38,503 bases of DNA from Anaerolineales bacterium (lineage in GTDB: Bacteria > Chloroflexota > Anaerolineae > Anaerolineales > Villigracilaceae), in NCBI GenBank assembly GCA_016934715.1, contig JAFGSI010000012.1:1-38503 (forward strand). Direction: 5' to 3'. The translations under genes and the position numbers were made by a program. Positions 1 through 8,237 of this stretch are shown here, piece after piece. Each line of letters starts with the position of its first letter. Position 1 is the first letter of the stretch. The notes beneath the pieces were generated by a model that saw nothing but the letters and a program-made list of their open reading frames with translations, was not told where the DNA came from and did not search any database.

Positions 1-1
1 C

Positions 2-541
2 CGGCAGGAGAGGGGCTGTTGGGCAGAAGCGAAGCGCTTCTATCGATTTATATGGAATGAGCGGTTCAATCATCATCAGTTGTTCAAAGGGCTGTACCAG
101 AATGCCCAGCGGACGCTGGCGGAAGAGGATCCGGAGTATCTGGTGATCGCTCTGGACCCGGTAAACTTTGAAAAGCCGTAGACGAAGAAGTTGGAAGGGG
201 TGAGCACGATGCACAAGAGCGCACCACCCGATCTGAAAGGCGAGGCTCGCCTAGCGCACGGCTACCCTGCCACGACCGCCACGGTGGTCAATACGTCTGT
301 GCCCGCCATCTCGTATCTCAACTGGTTTTCCTACCGGACCCCCGATTTCCTCGGCGAGAACCGGGAGATCCAGCGCTCGATCCGCACCACCCGCTGGGTC
401 TTTCCGGGCCGAAAATTGCGTTTTGTGGGCGATTCTGGCCTGGATGATCCAAAAACTTCGCTTTTTTGGGGGTAGACGAGTTCATCATCGCCGCCAAGCA
501 CATGGACCGGTTGGTAGAAGTCTATAACGGCCGACTGCACC
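2..541 (+). pseudogene. IS4-type transposase relic, 5' end outside window
   Basis: Decayed DDE transposase fragment. Frame 2 reads from the window edge through NHHQLFKGLYQNAQ and VIALDPVNFEKP, meets an amber stop at 179-181, then continues in the same frame (KKLEGVSTMHKSAPPDLKG, YLNWFSYRTPDFL, KLRFVGDSGLDD) to a stop at 473-475. Transposase-like sequence resumes in another frame (EFIIAAKHMDRLVEVYNG) and ends near 541, where deaminase sequence on the other strand begins. The Asp in ALDPVN and the Asp in GDSG fit the first two residues of a DDE triad; the third and the C-terminal half are missing. With a nonsense codon, a frameshift and a truncation it cannot be active. The family call rests on remembered IS4/IS1634-like transposases and was not searched. 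Confidence 0.7.
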
Positions 542-786
542 GTATGTGGGTCGATCGCATCGTAGTCGAGAACCGACAGGGCCTCGACCTCGGCATGCGC
601 GAGTGGTGCGCCATTCGTACCCCCGCCCGGTTTGACCCTTTCAAAGATCCGGTTGCGGCCGCGCGAAAGAATCTCCCCATCGGCCGCGGTCACAACCGCA
701 CCGATGGGGATGCAATCCTCACAGTATGCCTCCCAGGCCTGTTCGAGGCAGGCCCGCCAGGGAGCTGGTAACGAATCCCAATTCAA
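542..786 (-). pseudogene. Truncated nucleoside/tRNA-type deaminase
   Basis: N-terminal half of a zinc-dependent cytidine/adenosine deaminase-like protein. It starts at TTG 786, whose TTGA overlaps the selD stop. Visible parts are PIGAVVTAADGEILSRGRNR and the zinc/proton-shuttle motif LAHAEVEAL. After DYDAIDPHT the frame runs into the antisense of the transposase relic, so the PCxxC motif that supplies the other two zinc ligands is gone; the open frame continues to 331 as a nonsense chimera. The protein would lack a complete active site, so this is called a pseudogene broken by the insertion-sequence relic. It was probably the last gene of the SPFH-selD transcription unit. Confidence 0.65.
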
Positions 787-1847
787 ACGACTTCAATTCC
801 CTTTCCCGCGACGACTTCACCGATGACCCAGGCCGGCTGGCCGGTCTTGTCCGCCCGGCGCAGAAAGGCCTTCCGCTGCGGCCCGGGAACAGCCAGTAAA
901 AGCCCGCCGCTGGTCTGCGGATCGAACAAGAGCATGCGTTGTTCCTCCGAGATCCCGGCCGCGAAGCGAACCCGCGGCCCGAAGTACAGGCTGTTGTCCG
1001 CGGCACCGCCGGGAAAGGTCCACATTCCGGCATATTTCTGGGCGCCCGAGACAAAGGGGATCTTTTCCATCACCAACCGCAGGCCGACCTGCGAGGCCTC
1101 GGCCATCTCCATGGCGTGTCCGAGCAGGCTGAAACCGGTCACGTCGGTCCCGGCGCGCAGGCCGAACTCAACCGCCAATGCGGCAGCCTCGCGGTTGAGA
1201 CGCCCCATCCAGTCAATGACCTCGGCCAGGTCTTGCGGAGCGGCTTTCTCCTGCTTGAGAGCTGTGGTCGTGACGCCGAACCCGAGCGGCTTGGTCAGGA
1301 CCAGGGCATCGCCGGGACGCGCCCCGCCCTTGGTCAGCATCTTGGCCGGGTGGGCAAAACCCAGCACCACCAGCCCGTACTTCGGTTCCTTGTCCTGGAT
1401 GGTATGTCCCCCGGCAAGGACCACCCCGGCCTCCTTGCACTTGTCGGCCCCGCCGCGCAGGATCGCCCCGTTGACTTCCGGGGGCAGATCCGGCGGCAGG
1501 GCGGCCACGTTCAAAGCCAGGAACGGCTGTCCGCCCATGGCGTAGACATCCGACAGGCTGTTGGCGGCTGCGATCTTCCCATACTCGTAGGGGTCGTCGA
1601 CCACCGGCGTGAAGAAATCGGTGGTCACGACCAGGGCCCGCTCGTCGTCCAGCTTCCAGACGGCGGCATCATCCGGGTCGCCAAGACCGACCAGCAGGTC
1701 CGGATAGGACCGGGGGTCAAACAGGCCTTGGATCGGGCGCAGGACCTGCGCCAGCGTCTCCGCGTTCAGCTTCGACGCTCAACCAGCACAGCTCGACAAA
1801 CTGGTCAGGCGGATCTGCTTGCCGGATGGGGAAGGAATATCACTCAT
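783..1847 (-). CDS. selD: Selenophosphate synthetase, selenocysteine-containing
   Basis: SelD makes selenophosphate from selenide and ATP, the Se donor for tRNA-Sec and selenouridine. A conventional reading starts at 1628 and loses the N-terminus. Reading upstream in the same frame from ATG 1845-1847 gives an N-terminus with a single in-frame TGA at 1779-1781 (residue 23) in the context SLSSCAG-U-ASKL. That is the position of the catalytic Cys/Sec, followed three residues later by the essential Lys (Lys26). Downstream are the ATP-binding features GLGDPDDAAV, TTDFFTPVVDDPY, AANSLSDVYAMGG, AGGHTI and DVTGFSLLGH. With Sec the product is 354 residues, the family's usual length. A bSECIS-like hairpin follows the UGA. 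The gene lies 15 bases after the SPFH gene and overlaps the deaminase relic. Confidence 0.93.
1736..1752 (-). promoter_or_regulatory. Candidate bSECIS hairpin in selD
   Basis: On the minus strand, 27 bases after the UGA (1779-1781), the mRNA can form GGCGCAG-GUC-CUGCGCC, a perfect 7-bp stem with a 3-base loop (or 6 bp with loop GGUCC). The apical GCAGGUC...UGC resembles the SelB-binding loop of E. coli fdhF (GCAGGUCUGC). The distance fits bacterial SECIS elements, which place the apical loop a few tens of bases after the UGA. This supports Sec insertion rather than termination. Folding and SelB binding are inferred. Confidence 0.65.
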
Positions 1848-1862
1848 GCGAATGCTGAAATC

Positions 1863-2879
1863 CTATGGAGCCGTTGTGCCCGGCAGAGGGAAGATGAACG
1901 GAGCATCACTGGGCAGGAACATGACTTCCACATTGGGGGAGAGCTTATCAATGTAGAGATAGGTCAGCATGTCAGGGTTGTCGGCCAGGGCTGCGGCGAT
2001 CATGCGCAGGGCTTCGGCTTCTGCTTCGGCCTCGATCAGGCGAGCCTCCGCCGCGCCCTCGGCTGCGATCACGGCTGCATCGGCCTGGCCCTGGGCCACC
2101 TGGCGGGCCTGCTCGGCCTCCTGGCGGCGCTGCTCGACCACCAGCTGTGCCTGCAGGGCCTGCTGCTCGGCGATCTGCTTCTGCTCGACCGCCGCGGCGT
2201 ACTCCTCGCTGAAGTGGATATCGCGCAGGACGAAATCGATCAGGATCAGGTCGTTCTCGGCCAGCTTGAGCGCCAACGCATCGGTGATGAATATCTCCAT
2301 CGTGGCACGCTGGGTGCTGACGATCTCCTCCACGCCGTACTGGGAGGCAGCATCCCGGATGATCCCGCGCGTGAGCGGCCGGACGACTTCGTCCTGGTAA
2401 CGCCGCTGCCAGTCGATGTGCAGGGAAATCACCTGATCCGGATCGATCTGGTAGATCACCGAGGCATCGACGAAGATCTCCTGCCCGTCGCGGGTGCGGG
2501 CGCGGATCGAATCATCGTCGTACAGGTCACCACTGCCGGTGATCACCGACATGGTATAGGTCTGGCGCGAAATGCTGTAGACGACCACCTGCTCGCCGGG
2601 GATCACCCAGTGCAATCCGGGACCGAGAGTACTGGTGCGATACCCCTGCGAGTCGTAGGGCGAGACGACCACTCCGCGCTCATCGGGCTGGATGAAAACC
2701 AGGCCGGCGCTGATCAGGGTCAGCAGGACGGCGGCGATCACAACGCCGATGATCAACGAGACGGCACCCTTCAGCGGCCGGCCGCGCGAGGCGCGCACCA
2801 CCGCCAGGACCACCAGGCCGACTGCAATCAGCCAGACAAAGGTGGCGATCCCCTTAAAGACATCTGCAAAATTAAGCAT
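1863..2879 (-). CDS. SPFH/Band-7 domain membrane protein
   Basis: A 338-residue prohibitin/stomatin-type protein. Two N-terminal membrane segments (about residues 8-26 and 37-62) are followed by the SPFH domain (FIQPDERGVVVSPY, GPGLHWVIPGEQ, DGQEIFVDASVIYQIDP), then an Ala/Glu-rich coiled coil (about 225-295). Such proteins form ring-like membrane scaffolds around microdomains and proteases. Start ATG 2879 is chosen because AGGAGGA lies directly upstream and a TATAAT box sits at 2918-2913, giving an ordinary leader of about 27 bases. It is first in an apparent operon with selD, with 15 bases between them; the functional link to selenium is unknown. A second SPFH gene lies at 7290. Confidence 0.88.
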   Translation of the reverse strand: MLNFADVFKGIATFVWLIAVGLVVLAVVRASRGRPLKGAVSLIIGVVIAAVLLTLISAGLVFIQPDERGVVVSPYDSQGYRTSTLGPGLHWVIPGEQVVVYSISRQTYTMSVITGSGDLYDDDSIRARTRDGQEIFVDASVIYQIDPDQVISLHIDWQRRYQDEVVRPLTRGIIRDAASQYGVEEIVSTQRATMEIFITDALALKLAENDLILIDFVLRDIHFSEEYAAAVEQKQIAEQQALQAQLVVEQRRQEAEQARQVAQGQADAAVIAAEGAAEARLIEAEAEAEALRMIAAALADNPDMLTYLYIDKLSPNVEVMFLPSDAPFIFPLPGTTAP

Positions 2880-2936
2880 TGCTCCTCCTATTGAATTCTT
2901 GCGGATACAACCATTATAACTGACGCGCAACAAAAA

Positions 2937-2958
2937 AGCGGATGCAAGCGCATCCGCT
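2937..2958 (-). terminator. Rho-independent terminator of the secreted repeat gene
   Basis: Perfect 9-bp stem AGCGGATGC/GCATCCGCT with a 4-base loop. On the minus strand it is followed by TTTTTTG (2937-2931). It lies just past the stop at 2979 and before the SPFH promoter, so it separates the two minus-strand units. Confidence 0.85.
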
Positions 2959-2978
2959 GGATGTTGGACGATGAGATC

Positions 2979-3938
2979 TCAGCGCCAGATTCGGAAAGAG
3001 GTCGTCGTATGCGCGGAATGGCCACCTGCTGATACGGCCACATCGATCACCACCAGGCTGCCATACGGTTGTTCGGTGAAGATGACATTGTCGACCAGCG
3101 CAATCCCATTGGCATCCGTAAAGGCCCGGAAGGTCTGGGGCGAGCCGTTCGTCAGGTTCACTGTCACGATCACCTCTGCATTGGACACCGGCGTACGGGT
3201 CTGGTCCTGCACGATAACATAGATCTTCTGGCTGTCGCTCGGCAGGGTGACCGCTTTCCAAACGAAGGCCATTACCCGCAAGGAGGTGATGCTCTGCTGC
3301 CGGACATTGAGATCCGGGTGAGGCTGGTCGGGATCGCGCAGTGTCGGATCTTCGTTCAGGTACTCAAAGGCCAGCGTTCCCAACTCGGCCAGGGTGACAT
3401 TCTGGCCGCGCGGGTATTCGGGATGCCATTCCAGCCGGGCGCGTTCGAAATGCTGGACGATCCGGCCGTCGGGTTGGAACTCGAAGGCCGAGATCGGATT
3501 ACCAAAGCGCGCCAGGCCACCATACTGGTCAAAGAAAGTCAGGAAATCGTAACAAACTGAATAACCGGTGGCGAATGATCGGCAGGCGCCGGGGGTGCTG
3601 ACATCCAGGGAGGGAGCACCCGGGGTGTACAACAGCGATCCCAGGGCAGAGATCTGCACCTGTTGACCCAGCGGCCGTGCCGGATAGTATTCAAAGCGGG
3701 CCCGCTGGAAATACTGCACCGTGATCCCCTGGCTGTTTTCGAATTGATCCGTAATGGGATAGCCGAAGAGCAAATTCGCGTTATCAACGCTCTGATAGTA
3801 GGTCCAGAAAGCATCCAGGACATTGTGGCGCGTTTCCAGAAAATAAAAGCCGGACGTCTGCTGGGCATGCGCGGCTGTCACACCGGTCGTTCCCAGCAGA
3901 AGGATACACATCACGACGAGAAGAACGCGTTTTCTCAC
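2979..3938 (-). CDS. Secreted protein with LGFP-like repeats and Ig-like tail
   Basis: A 319-residue exported protein of unknown function. GTG 3938 is preferred because it directly precedes a classic signal peptide (RKRVLLVVMCILLLGTTG, cleavage near AHAQQ). Two repeats of about 85 residues follow, each built as FGYPI/FGNPI...FE...G..VQ(Y/H)FQRARFEYYP or HFERARLEWHP, resembling LGFP-type repeats of extracellular hydrolase-associated proteins. The last ~110 residues (KIYVIVQDQTRTPVSNAEV...DANGIALVDN) look like a Big/carboxypeptidase-regulatory beta-sandwich. A TATAAT box at 4001-3996 would give a leader of about 50 bases. It follows wecCB on the same strand, fitting a role at the cell surface. 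A cell-wall or glycan-binding role is inference. Confidence 0.72.
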   Translation of the reverse strand: MRKRVLLVVMCILLLGTTGVTAAHAQQTSGFYFLETRHNVLDAFWTYYQSVDNANLLFGYPITDQFENSQGITVQYFQRARFEYYPARPLGQQVQISALGSLLYTPGAPSLDVSTPGACRSFATGYSVCYDFLTFFDQYGGLARFGNPISAFEFQPDGRIVQHFERARLEWHPEYPRGQNVTLAELGTLAFEYLNEDPTLRDPDQPHPDLNVRQQSITSLRVMAFVWKAVTLPSDSQKIYVIVQDQTRTPVSNAEVIVTVNLTNGSPQTFRAFTDANGIALVDNVIFTEQPYGSLVVIDVAVSAGGHSAHTTTSFRIWR

Positions 3939-4037
3939 AATGCCTTTTCGCCTGCAGCCTGGACAAATCAAAGGGATCACGGGATTGCCATCCCTATTAT
4001 ACACAATCCCGGGATTACAAACAATATCGGCATCCGT

Positions 4038-5174
4038 CTATTTTCCACCTGTCGTCTGGACCAATTTCTGAACAATGCGAACGGCCGCCTTCCCATCGCC
4101 GAACGGATTGGCAGCCCGCGCCATGCGGGCAAAGGCTGTTTCGTCGTCGAGCAGACGGAAGGCCTCCCGGACGATCGACTCGCGCCCAGTCCCGACCAGC
4201 TTTAACACCCCGGCCTCGACGCCCTCCGGTCGCTCGGTTGCCTCGCGCAGCACCAGCACCGGCACGCCAAAGGTCGGTGCCTCCTCCTGGATGCCGCCTG
4301 AATCGGTCAGCACCAGTGTGGCCCGCTTCATCAAGTGGACCAGCGACAGGTAATCCAACGGCGGCAGCAGGGTCACATGGGCCACTTCCTCCAGCTGACG
4401 CCGGACCGGTTCCTGGATGTTCGGGTTGCGATGCACCGGATAGACGATCTCCACATCGCCGCGTCGGGCCAGGTCACGCAGGGCGGCACACACCTCTTCC
4501 AGCGGCCGGCCGAAATTCTCACGGCGGTGGGCGGTGACCAGGATCAACCTTTTTCCCGCCCGCTGCGCGTCCGCGGCGACGCCAATGTCGCCGAGCAGCG
4601 AGACCACACGGGCAGGCGACGGCTGCCCGGCAACAATGTGAAGGGCGTCGATAACCGTGTTGCCGGTCACCGCGATGGCCGTGTCGGGGATCCCTTCGCG
4701 CAGCAGATTCTGCCGGGCCCACTCGGTAGGCGCAAAATGCAGGTCGGCTGCAACCCCGGCCACCCGGCGGTTGATCTCCTCCGGGAACGGCTGCCACTTG
4801 TCGTGGGTCCGCAGCCCGGCCTCGACATGCCCGACGCGCATACGCCGGTAATACGCCAGCAGGGCCGTGATGGCAACCGTGGTCGTGTCGCCCTGCACCA
4901 GGACCCAGTCCGGCTGGAGGTCGGTCAGGACCGGGTCAAGACGGGTGAAGATAGCCGCCGAGAGTTCGGCCAGTGACTGATCGGGGCGCATCAGATCGAG
5001 GTCCACGTCGGGCCGGATATCGAACAGGTCAAGCACCTGGTCGAGCATCTCGCGGTGCTGGGCGGTGACACAGACATGCGCCTCCACACCCGGTGTCCGG
5101 GACAGGGTCTGGACCACCGGGGCCATTTTGACCGCTTCCGGCCGGGTACCGAAGACAGACAGGACGCGCATCAT
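4038..5174 (-). CDS. wecB: UDP-N-acetylglucosamine 2-epimerase (non-hydrolysing)
   Basis: Interconverts UDP-GlcNAc and UDP-ManNAc in the cytoplasm, supplying surface polysaccharide or teichoic-type polymers. The 378-residue sequence has the family signatures VLSVFGTRPEAVKMAPV at the N-terminus, TAQHREMLDQ, VQGDTTT, GHVEAGLRTHDKWQPFPEE, VTAHRRENFG, YPVHRNPN and LTDSGGIQEEAPTFGVPVLV with REATERPEG. Length is typical. The start ATG (5174) overlaps the wecC stop as ATGATGA, so the two are translationally coupled; the adjacent ATG at 5171 is an alternative. The neighbour oxidises the product to UDP-ManNAcA. Confidence 0.95.
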   Translation of the reverse strand: MMRVLSVFGTRPEAVKMAPVVQTLSRTPGVEAHVCVTAQHREMLDQVLDLFDIRPDVDLDLMRPDQSLAELSAAIFTRLDPVLTDLQPDWVLVQGDTTTVAITALLAYYRRMRVGHVEAGLRTHDKWQPFPEEINRRVAGVAADLHFAPTEWARQNLLREGIPDTAIAVTGNTVIDALHIVAGQPSPARVVSLLGDIGVAADAQRAGKRLILVTAHRRENFGRPLEEVCAALRDLARRGDVEIVYPVHRNPNIQEPVRRQLEEVAHVTLLPPLDYLSLVHLMKRATLVLTDSGGIQEEAPTFGVPVLVLREATERPEGVEAGVLKLVGTGRESIVREAFRLLDDETAFARMARAANPFGDGKAAVRIVQKLVQTTGGK

Positions 5175-6484
5175 CCTTCCTTGTTCACGCCAAGGCAAAA
5201 TGTCTCGAACCCGGCTGCCTGCCAGGCTGCCGGATCGAGGATCCTGCGGGTGTCCACCACGCAGCGGGCGGGAGTCTGTCCAGCAACCGTCTGCGGGTCG
5301 AGGGTCTTGAACCCGGCATGTCCCACCAGAATGACGACCAGGTCAGCATCCTGCAAGGCCGCCTCGAGCGTGGGAGCGGTGGTGAAACCTGCGAATTGGG
5401 CCTCGGGTTTGTTCGGTTCGAAGGCCCGCACGTCCGCGCCCGCCTGGGCCAGCAACCCGGCGATCTCGACGGCCGGGCTTTCGCGCAGATCATCGACGTC
5501 TTCCTTGAAGGCCAGGCCGAGAGCCGCGACCTTCTTGCCGGCCAGTGTCCCGCCAGCCGCCCTTTCGATCAGAGCCAGGGCAAAGTGTGGCTGAGAATCG
5601 TTGACCTGCCGGGCGGCAGCGATCAGCGTGGTCAGATCGGGAGCCGCCTCGACGAAGAACCACGGATCGACGCTGATGCAGTGCCCGCCCACGCCCGGTC
5701 CTGGGTGCAAGATCTTAACCCGCGGGTGCAGGTTAGCGATCGCGATCGCCTCCCAGATGTCGACCCCAAAACGGTCGGCCAGACGGGCGAACTCGTTGGC
5801 GATGGCGATGTTGACGTCGCGGTAAGTATTCTCCATGATCTTGACCATCTCGGCGGTGGTGGCGTCGGTCGTGACGATCTCGCCCTTGACGAAGATCGCG
5901 TACAGGTCCCGGCCGGCCTGGGCCGATTCGGGAGTCAGCCCGCCGATGACCCTGGCATTCTCGATCAATTCGCGCAGGATCTGCCCGGGCAGGACCCGCT
6001 CGGGCGAATAGGCCAGCAGAAAGTCCGCACCGGCCCTGAGGCCGGATCTCTCCAGGATGGGGGCAACCAAGTCGATCGTGGTGCGCGGCGGAGAGGTCGA
6101 CTCGAGCACCACCAGGTTGCCCTTGCGCAAGACCGGGACGATCGCCTCCGTCGCCGCGGTCACTGCCCGCATGTCGGCCAGCTTGAAGCGCGCCCCGGCG
6201 TGCTCACCAAAACTGTCCTCATAAAAAGGTGTTGGGACGGCGATGATGAAGGCATCCGCCTCTTCGGGCTTTGTGCTGACGCGCAGCTTGCCTGATTTGA
6301 GCGCCGCCTCGACGATGGTCCGCAGCCCGGGCTCCTGAATGTGGACATCGCCGTTGCGCAGCGTCGCGATGATCTGCTGGTTGACATCCACGCCAACGAC
6401 CTCGAGGCCGTGGGCAGCAAAGGTGCTGGCCGTAGGCAGACCGATATACCCGAGGCCCATGACACAGATTTTGTCGATTTTCAC
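5171..6484 (-). CDS. wecC: UDP-N-acetyl-D-mannosamine dehydrogenase
   Basis: NAD-dependent oxidation of UDP-ManNAc to UDP-ManNAcA (UDP-glucose/GDP-mannose dehydrogenase family). In 437 residues: Rossmann motif ICVMGLGYIGLPTAS at the N-terminus, ESTSPPRTT, YSPERVLPGQ, MENTYRDVNIAIANE, the catalytic-Cys motif GVGGHCISVDPWF, and the C-terminal domain LGLAFKEDVDDLRESP. GTG 6484 is chosen because the upstream extension of the frame lacks family similarity, the Rossmann fold begins at once, and GGAG lies seven bases upstream. It is the first gene of a unit with wecB and divergent from the NfeD gene. WecC rather than UDP-glucose dehydrogenase is favoured by the coupled wecB. Confidence 0.92.
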   Translation of the reverse strand: MKIDKICVMGLGYIGLPTASTFAAHGLEVVGVDVNQQIIATLRNGDVHIQEPGLRTIVEAALKSGKLRVSTKPEEADAFIIAVPTPFYEDSFGEHAGARFKLADMRAVTAATEAIVPVLRKGNLVVLESTSPPRTTIDLVAPILERSGLRAGADFLLAYSPERVLPGQILRELIENARVIGGLTPESAQAGRDLYAIFVKGEIVTTDATTAEMVKIMENTYRDVNIAIANEFARLADRFGVDIWEAIAIANLHPRVKILHPGPGVGGHCISVDPWFFVEAAPDLTTLIAAARQVNDSQPHFALALIERAAGGTLAGKKVAALGLAFKEDVDDLRESPAVEIAGLLAQAGADVRAFEPNKPEAQFAGFTTAPTLEAALQDADLVVILVGHAGFKTLDPQTVAGQTPARCVVDTRRILDPAAWQAAGFETFCLGVNKEG

Positions 6485-6601
6485 AGTGACTCCAGTTGTG
6501 GGTTGGAATGATGACTTTCCGAATTCTACTCCAAACTGGCCAAAGCGTAAAACCTGGCGAATGGATTTACGTAGTTTAACATGAGACTCATCGAATTGTT
6601 G

Positions 6602-6607
6602 TATAAT
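6602..6607 (+). promoter_or_regulatory. -10 box for the NfeD-SPFH unit
   Basis: A perfect TATAAT lies 31 bases before the NfeD start, in the intergenic region divergent to wecC. No good -35 box is seen at 17 bases. GAAAGGA at about 6623 serves as ribosome-binding site. Confidence 0.5.
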
Positions 6608-6637
6608 GAATTCGGGCGAATCGAAAGGACACACACC

Positions 6638-7258
6638 ATGGAAGCACTGGATATCCTCTTCAATCCCAACCTGGCGTACATCCTGCTGGTGCTCGGCATC
6701 GTCCTGGGTCTGCTGGCCATCGTCACGCCGGGGAGCGGGATCTTGGAAATTGGCGCCCTGTTCTGCCTCGTCCTGCCGGTCTACGTCGCTTACCGGCAGG
6801 GCCTTAACTGGTGGGCGCTGTTCGTGCTGGCAGGCAGCCTGGTCCCCTTCCTGTATGCCATCCGCAAGCCCAAACGGGAGTGGGCCCTTGGCCTGACCAT
6901 CCTGATCCTGATCCTCGGCTCGATCTATCTCTACCCGGACCTCGAAGGACGCTGGTGGGTGCCAGGGGTCAACCCGCTGCTGGCCCTGATCGTCTCGGCG
7001 ACCGCCGCCGCTTTCCTGTGGTTTGTCATCTTGAAGGCCGTCAAGGCCATGCAGGCCCGCCCTTCCCACGACCTTGGAGCCCTGATCGGCCAGGTCGGGG
7101 AGGCCAAGACCCGCATCCACGAAGAAGGCTCCGCGCAGGTGGCCGGAGAGCTATGGAGCGCTCGCAGCGCGAAACCGATCGCAGCCGGTTCGGCTGTACG
7201 CGTCGTCAATCGCGAGGGCTTCGTCCTGACCGTCGAATCCGACAAACCGTCGGCATAA
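6638..7258 (+). CDS. NfeD family membrane protein
   Basis: A 206-residue NfeD-type protein, the partner of SPFH proteins. About four hydrophobic segments (residues 8-40, 48-85, 90-110, 115-140) precede a C-terminal OB-fold-like domain (ALIGQVGEAKTRIHEEGSAQVAGEL, ending VRVVNREGFVLTVE). It lacks the ClpP-like protease domain of long NfeD. ATG 6638 is chosen over an upstream in-frame start because GAAAGGA sits at the right distance and the TATAAT box at 6602 would exclude the longer start. The SPFH partner follows after 31 bases with its own strong ribosome-binding site. The pair is a common membrane-microdomain module. Confidence 0.88.
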   Translation: MEALDILFNPNLAYILLVLGIVLGLLAIVTPGSGILEIGALFCLVLPVYVAYRQGLNWWALFVLAGSLVPFLYAIRKPKREWALGLTILILILGSIYLYPDLEGRWWVPGVNPLLALIVSATAAAFLWFVILKAVKAMQARPSHDLGALIGQVGEAKTRIHEEGSAQVAGELWSARSAKPIAAGSAVRVVNREGFVLTVESDKPSA

Positions 7259-7289
7259 TCATGCATCCATCACATCCTTAGGAGGAAAT

Positions 7290-8159
7290 ATGGGAACAAC
7301 TGGTTTGGTTACAACGTTGTGTTTCATCGCCGTGGGCGTACTGATCATCATCTCCATCCTGGCGAGCGCCATTCGCATCGTGCCCGAGTATCAGCGCCTG
7401 GTGGTCTTCCGCCTGGGCCGCTGCGTCGGGACACGCGGACCTGGCCTGATCCTGCTCATCCCGGTCATCGACCGGGCTGTGAAGGTGGACCTGCGCGAAC
7501 AGGTGCGCGAGATCCCGCACCAGACCGCCATCACCAAGGACAATGCCGGCATCTCGGTCGACTTCATCTGGTACTACAAGGTCCTCGACCCGACCGAATC
7601 GGTCCTGGCAGTCGGCAACTTCGAGGTCGCCGCCCAGGGCATGGCCACCACCACCCTGCGCGCCGTCATCGGCGGTATTCCACTGGACGATGCGCTCTCC
7701 GAGCGCGAGCATATCAACACCATGCTGCGCACTCGTCTTGACGAGGTTACCGAGCGCTGGGGTGTCAAGGTGACCAACGTGGAAATCCGCGAGATCATCC
7801 CGCCGCGCGAGATCCAGGAGTCGATGAACCGCCAGATGTCGGCCGAGCGTATCCGCCGCGCCGTGGTGACTGAATCGACCGGTACCCGCGAGGCCGCCAT
7901 CAACGTGGCCGAAGGCGAGAAACAGGCCTCCATCCTGAAGGCGGAGGGCCAGAAACAGGCCGCCATCCTGGAGGCCGAGGGATATTCCCTGGCCCTGGAG
8001 AAGATCTACAGCGCCGCCAAGGTGGTCGACCAGAAGACCATGACCCTGCAGTACTTCGAAACGCTCAAGAACCTGGGCGCCGGCGCCTCGACAAAGTTCA
8101 TCTTCCCGATGGAATTCACCAGCATGCTCGAGAATTTCATCAAGGGCAAGGAAAAGTAG
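7290..8159 (+). CDS. SPFH slipin/stomatin-like protein
   Basis: A 289-residue slipin: one N-terminal membrane segment (about residues 5-28), then the SPFH domain (IVPEYQRLVVFRLGRCVGTR, GPGLILLIPVIDRAVKVDLR, ITKDNAGISVDFIWYYKV), then the oligomerisation helix (IIPPREIQESMNRQMSAE, AEGEKQASILKAEGQKQAA). The sequence is strongly family-typical. Start ATG 7290 follows AGGAGGAA. It forms an operon with NfeD, and a strong hairpin terminator follows at 8188. It probably organises a membrane microdomain; the client is unknown. Confidence 0.93.
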   Translation: MGTTGLVTTLCFIAVGVLIIISILASAIRIVPEYQRLVVFRLGRCVGTRGPGLILLIPVIDRAVKVDLREQVREIPHQTAITKDNAGISVDFIWYYKVLDPTESVLAVGNFEVAAQGMATTTLRAVIGGIPLDDALSEREHINTMLRTRLDEVTERWGVKVTNVEIREIIPPREIQESMNRQMSAERIRRAVVTESTGTREAAINVAEGEKQASILKAEGQKQAAILEAEGYSLALEKIYSAAKVVDQKTMTLQYFETLKNLGAGASTKFIFPMEFTSMLENFIKGKEK

Positions 8160-8187
8160 TCTGAACGGGTAAAACCAATTACAATAT

Positions 8188-8211
8188 GGCCTCCCGCGCT
8201 TGCGGGAGGCC
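8188..8211 (+). terminator. Hairpin terminator after the SPFH gene
   Basis: Perfect 10-bp stem GGCCTCCCGC/GCGGGAGGCC with loop GCTT, 28 bases after the SPFH stop. The downstream T-run is weak (TTCGCTT). Confidence 0.65.
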
Positions 8212-8237
8212 TTCGCTTGCCCACTCCCGATCCCAGC

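Noticed and set aside
1213-1781. selD as a pseudogene because of the in-frame TGA
   Set aside because: The TGA lies exactly at the Sec/Cys catalytic codon with SelD sequence on both sides and a SECIS-like hairpin, so recoding explains it better than decay.
939-2894. A 651-codon open frame on the plus strand across selD and the SPFH gene
   Set aside because: It is antisense to two recognisable genes, has Gln/Asp/Arg-rich shadow composition and no family motifs; such frames are common in high-GC DNA.
6485-7120. N-terminal extension of wecC up to 7120
   Set aside because: It is antisense to the NfeD gene and lacks similarity to dehydrogenases; the Rossmann motif starts directly after GTG 6484.
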